Made by a program: the position numbers and the translations under genes. The notes under the pieces are model-generated. The model was not told the origin of the DNA and did not search any database. It worked only from the letters and a program-made list of their open reading frames with translations. Below are positions 13,380-17,800 of a DNA stretch of 17,800 nucleotides, in pieces. Positions within the stretch are counted from its first letter, which is position 1, and each line of letters begins with the position of its first letter. The stretch spans positions 1 to 17,800 of the forward strand of contig DIKR01000031.1 of the NCBI GenBank assembly GCA_002424625.1. Reading direction: 5' to 3'. This stretch comes from Desulfuromonadaceae bacterium UBA5613. Its GTDB lineage: Bacteria > Desulfobacterota > Desulfuromonadia > Desulfuromonadales > UBA2197.

Positions 13380-14882
13380 ATGAAGAAATCAACACTGATC
13401 ACCGTCCTCTGCGTGCTGGTCCTTGTGCCGATGGTACTGTTGGCAGTATCGATCAAAGGGAATAAAGCCGAACAGAAAATCATCAATGCGACGCCGGAAA
13501 TCAAGCAGTTCGAACCGAGAAGTGCCGAGTGGGGTAAATATTTCCCTCGGCAGTACGATTCTTACATGAAGACCAAAAAGAGCGACGAAATCAAAGACGT
13601 TCTCAAAGCCGATCCGGCATTGGTCGTAATATGGGCAGGCTATGCTTTCTCCAAGGACTATAACGCGCCGCGTGGGCACTTTTACATGCTGGAAGACAAC
13701 CTGAACACCCTGCGGACCGGCGCGCCGGTCGATAATAAAACCGGTCCACTGCCGAGCGCCTGCTGGACCTGTAAATCCCCTGACGTGCCGCGCCTGATCA
13801 ACAAAATCGGCGAGCTTGATTACTTCACCGGCACCTGGGCCCGTTTCGGTGGCGAAGTTGTCAACCCCATTGGTTGCGCCGACTGTCACGACAACAAAAC
13901 GATGAAGCTGACCGTAACTCGCGACTTCCTGAAGCGTGCTCTTGACGCTGAAGGGAGCATGCCCTTCGCCGATGCCAGCCATCAGGATATGCGTTCGCTG
14001 GTTTGTGCCCAGTGCCACGCCGAGTATTACTTCAAAAAGACCAAGTGGGATGACAAAGGTGAAGAGAAGACGGCCGCAGTCGTAACTTTCCCTTGGGATA
14101 ATGGTTTTGCGGCCGAAGATATGGAAAAATATTACGACGATATCGCCTTTTCCGATTGGACCCACGCGCTCAGCAAGACTCCGATGCTCAAAGCCCAGCA
14201 CCCCGACTTTGAAACTTTCATAACCGGTGTCCACGGCAAAAACAACCTCTCCTGTGCCGACTGCCACATGCCCTATGTTCGTGAAGGCGGTGTCAAGTAC
14301 TCCAACCATAAGGTCGGCAGCCCGCTTGACGATATCCAGAATACTTGTCTGAACTGCCACAAAGGGACCGAAAAAGAGTTTCGTGCCACTGTTGCGCGTA
14401 AACTTGAGCGTAAGAACGAACTCTCCCAAGCCGCCATGAACGTTCTTGCCAAGGCGCACCTGGAAGCGGGAAAAGCCTGGGAACTCGGGGCTACTGAAGC
14501 AGAAATGGCACCTATTCTTTTGGATATCCGCCATGGCCAGTGGCGCTGGGACTTTTCGATCGCTGCCCATGGTGCCTTCTTCCATGCTCCGGAAGAAACG
14601 CTCCGGGTCCTCGGCAGCGCCATCAACAAAGGTCAGGACGCCCGCGTCAAGCTGCGCACCGTTTTGGCCAAGTACGGGGCCGCGACCTTCGAGGCACCTG
14701 ATTTTTCGACGAAAGAGAAGGCCCAGGCAATTATCGGCCTGCCCTTCGACAAGCAAGTGGAAGAAAAAAATCAGTTTATCAATGGTCTGAAGGAGGAGTG
14801 GTTTAAGGACGGGGCCGAGAAAGGGATTTACGATCCGAAATCCCGTGAAGGGATGATACTGAAGACTTCTTTCAATAAGTAA
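13380..14882 (+). CDS. nrfA: NrfA, pentahaem cytochrome c nitrite reductase
   Basis: NrfA reduces nitrite to ammonium by six electrons in the periplasm. The 500-residue protein has a hydrophobic N-terminus (about residues 5-24) that is a signal or anchor with no clear cleavage site. The active-site haem uses CWTCK (128-132), the diagnostic lysine-ligated motif, and four CxxCH motifs follow at 166, 209, 292 and 323. By alignment to E. coli NrfA, the catalytic residues correspond to R112, Y216 in CHAEYYF and H274 in KAQHPD. Q273 and E215 are also present, so the calcium site of the classical enzymes appears conserved. AAGGAG lies ten bases before ATG 13380. The gene is co-transcribed with nrfH and ends at a strong terminator. 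It should support dissimilatory nitrite ammonification or nitrite detoxification. Confidence 0.97.
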   Translation: MKKSTLITVLCVLVLVPMVLLAVSIKGNKAEQKIINATPEIKQFEPRSAEWGKYFPRQYDSYMKTKKSDEIKDVLKADPALVVIWAGYAFSKDYNAPRGHFYMLEDNLNTLRTGAPVDNKTGPLPSACWTCKSPDVPRLINKIGELDYFTGTWARFGGEVVNPIGCADCHDNKTMKLTVTRDFLKRALDAEGSMPFADASHQDMRSLVCAQCHAEYYFKKTKWDDKGEEKTAAVVTFPWDNGFAAEDMEKYYDDIAFSDWTHALSKTPMLKAQHPDFETFITGVHGKNNLSCADCHMPYVREGGVKYSNHKVGSPLDDIQNTCLNCHKGTEKEFRATVARKLERKNELSQAAMNVLAKAHLEAGKAWELGATEAEMAPILLDIRHGQWRWDFSIAAHGAFFHAPEETLRVLGSAINKGQDARVKLRTVLAKYGAATFEAPDFSTKEKAQAIIGLPFDKQVEEKNQFINGLKEEWFKDGAEKGIYDPKSREGMILKTSFNK

Positions 14883-14897
14883 TCCGCTGAATTTTAA

Positions 14898-14946
14898 AAA
14901 GCCAAAGGGCCTCCGGCAAATTGAATGCCGGAGGCCCTTTGGCTTT
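14898..14946. terminator. Bidirectional intrinsic terminator between nrfA and ppdK
   Basis: A perfect 21-bp stem (14898-14918 with 14926-14946) encloses a 7-nt loop. It lies between two convergent genes. On the plus strand it follows nrfA by 16 nt and ends in TTT. Read on the minus strand it follows ppdK and ends in TTTTTAAAA. It should terminate both transcripts. Confidence 0.9.
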
Positions 14947-14970
14947 GCAATATACAATAGAAATCGACCT

Positions 14971-17646
<2,676 letters not shown>

Positions 17647-17719
17647 GCGCAAATCTCCTTATCGTTGTTGTACTCAATGAAATGAAGAAGAAAGATACCA
17701 AAGGATGTGCAACGCGGGG

Positions 17720-17749
17720 ATTATAGGAGGAAAATATTTGAAATGGCAA
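17720..17749 (-). promoter_or_regulatory. Sigma-70 promoter of ppdK
   Basis: On the minus strand TTGCCA (17749-17744) is followed by an 18-nt spacer and a consensus TATAAT (17725-17720). Transcription would start near 17712, leaving a leader of about 66 nt with no obvious riboswitch or hairpin. Confidence 0.7.
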
Positions 17750-17800
17750 CTTTATTTTTTCTGCAACTTCTCAATTTTACTTAGAATTTAATCTGTAAAG

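Overview
The window looks like a chromosomal segment from a Gram-negative anaerobe, most likely of the Desulfuromonadales/Geobacter group. The grounds are LpxC (so LPS is made), a pentaheme NrfA with a NapC-type NrfH, a sigma-54 two-component system whose sensor carries a c-type haem motif, and a cytosolic pyruvate phosphate dikinase. The group assignment is an inference from gene content; no rRNA or other marker is present. I see no tRNA, rRNA, CRISPR array, insertion sequence or phage gene. No gene-free stretch exceeds about 210 bases.

Layout: (1) lpxC (+, 30-938) meets a minus-strand cluster at a bidirectional hairpin terminator. (2) The minus-strand cluster, read right to left, is an M20 peptidase, a cell-wall amidase, rph and rdgB. 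Adjacent genes overlap by 1 to 20 nt, so this is one operon of exopeptidase, murein hydrolase, RNA maturation and NTP sanitation genes. Upstream of it, also on the minus strand, are a predicted outer-membrane beta-barrel gene that appears to start at TTG and a YnfM-like MFS transporter. (3) The transporter diverges from a large plus-strand thioredoxin-domain (DUF255/YyaL/SPATA20) gene across an intergenic region with a perfect 16-bp palindrome. The thioredoxin-domain gene runs into a REP/BIME-like double hairpin and then a long terminator-like hairpin. (4) A small YtxH protein gene and an NrfSR-like two-component system (sensor kinase with CLKCH motif, sigma-54 response regulator) lie on the minus strand. 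(5) These face away from a 31-codon ORF, nrfH and nrfA on the plus strand, which end at a strong bidirectional terminator shared with (6) ppdK (minus), which has a good sigma-70 promoter.

The most coherent system is the nitrite ammonification locus at 9652-14882. A membrane sensor kinase with a periplasmic haem-c-type DUF3365 domain is translationally coupled to an NtrC-family regulator. Between them and nrfHA lie two near-identical dyads (GCTACC-N4-GGTAACA, centres 34 bp apart) and a correctly spaced -24/-12 promoter, with dyad centres about 120 and 86 bp upstream of the expected start. The simplest reading is that the kinase senses a redox or nitrogen-oxide signal, the regulator binds the dyads, and sigma-54 polymerase transcribes a small unannotated ORF (good Shine-Dalgarno, ATGA overlap with nrfH), then nrfH and nrfA. 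A comparable NrfSR-nrfHA arrangement is known in Desulfovibrio, so the general circuit has precedent. The visible operators, the haem motif in the sensor and the 31-residue ORF are the points worth following up.
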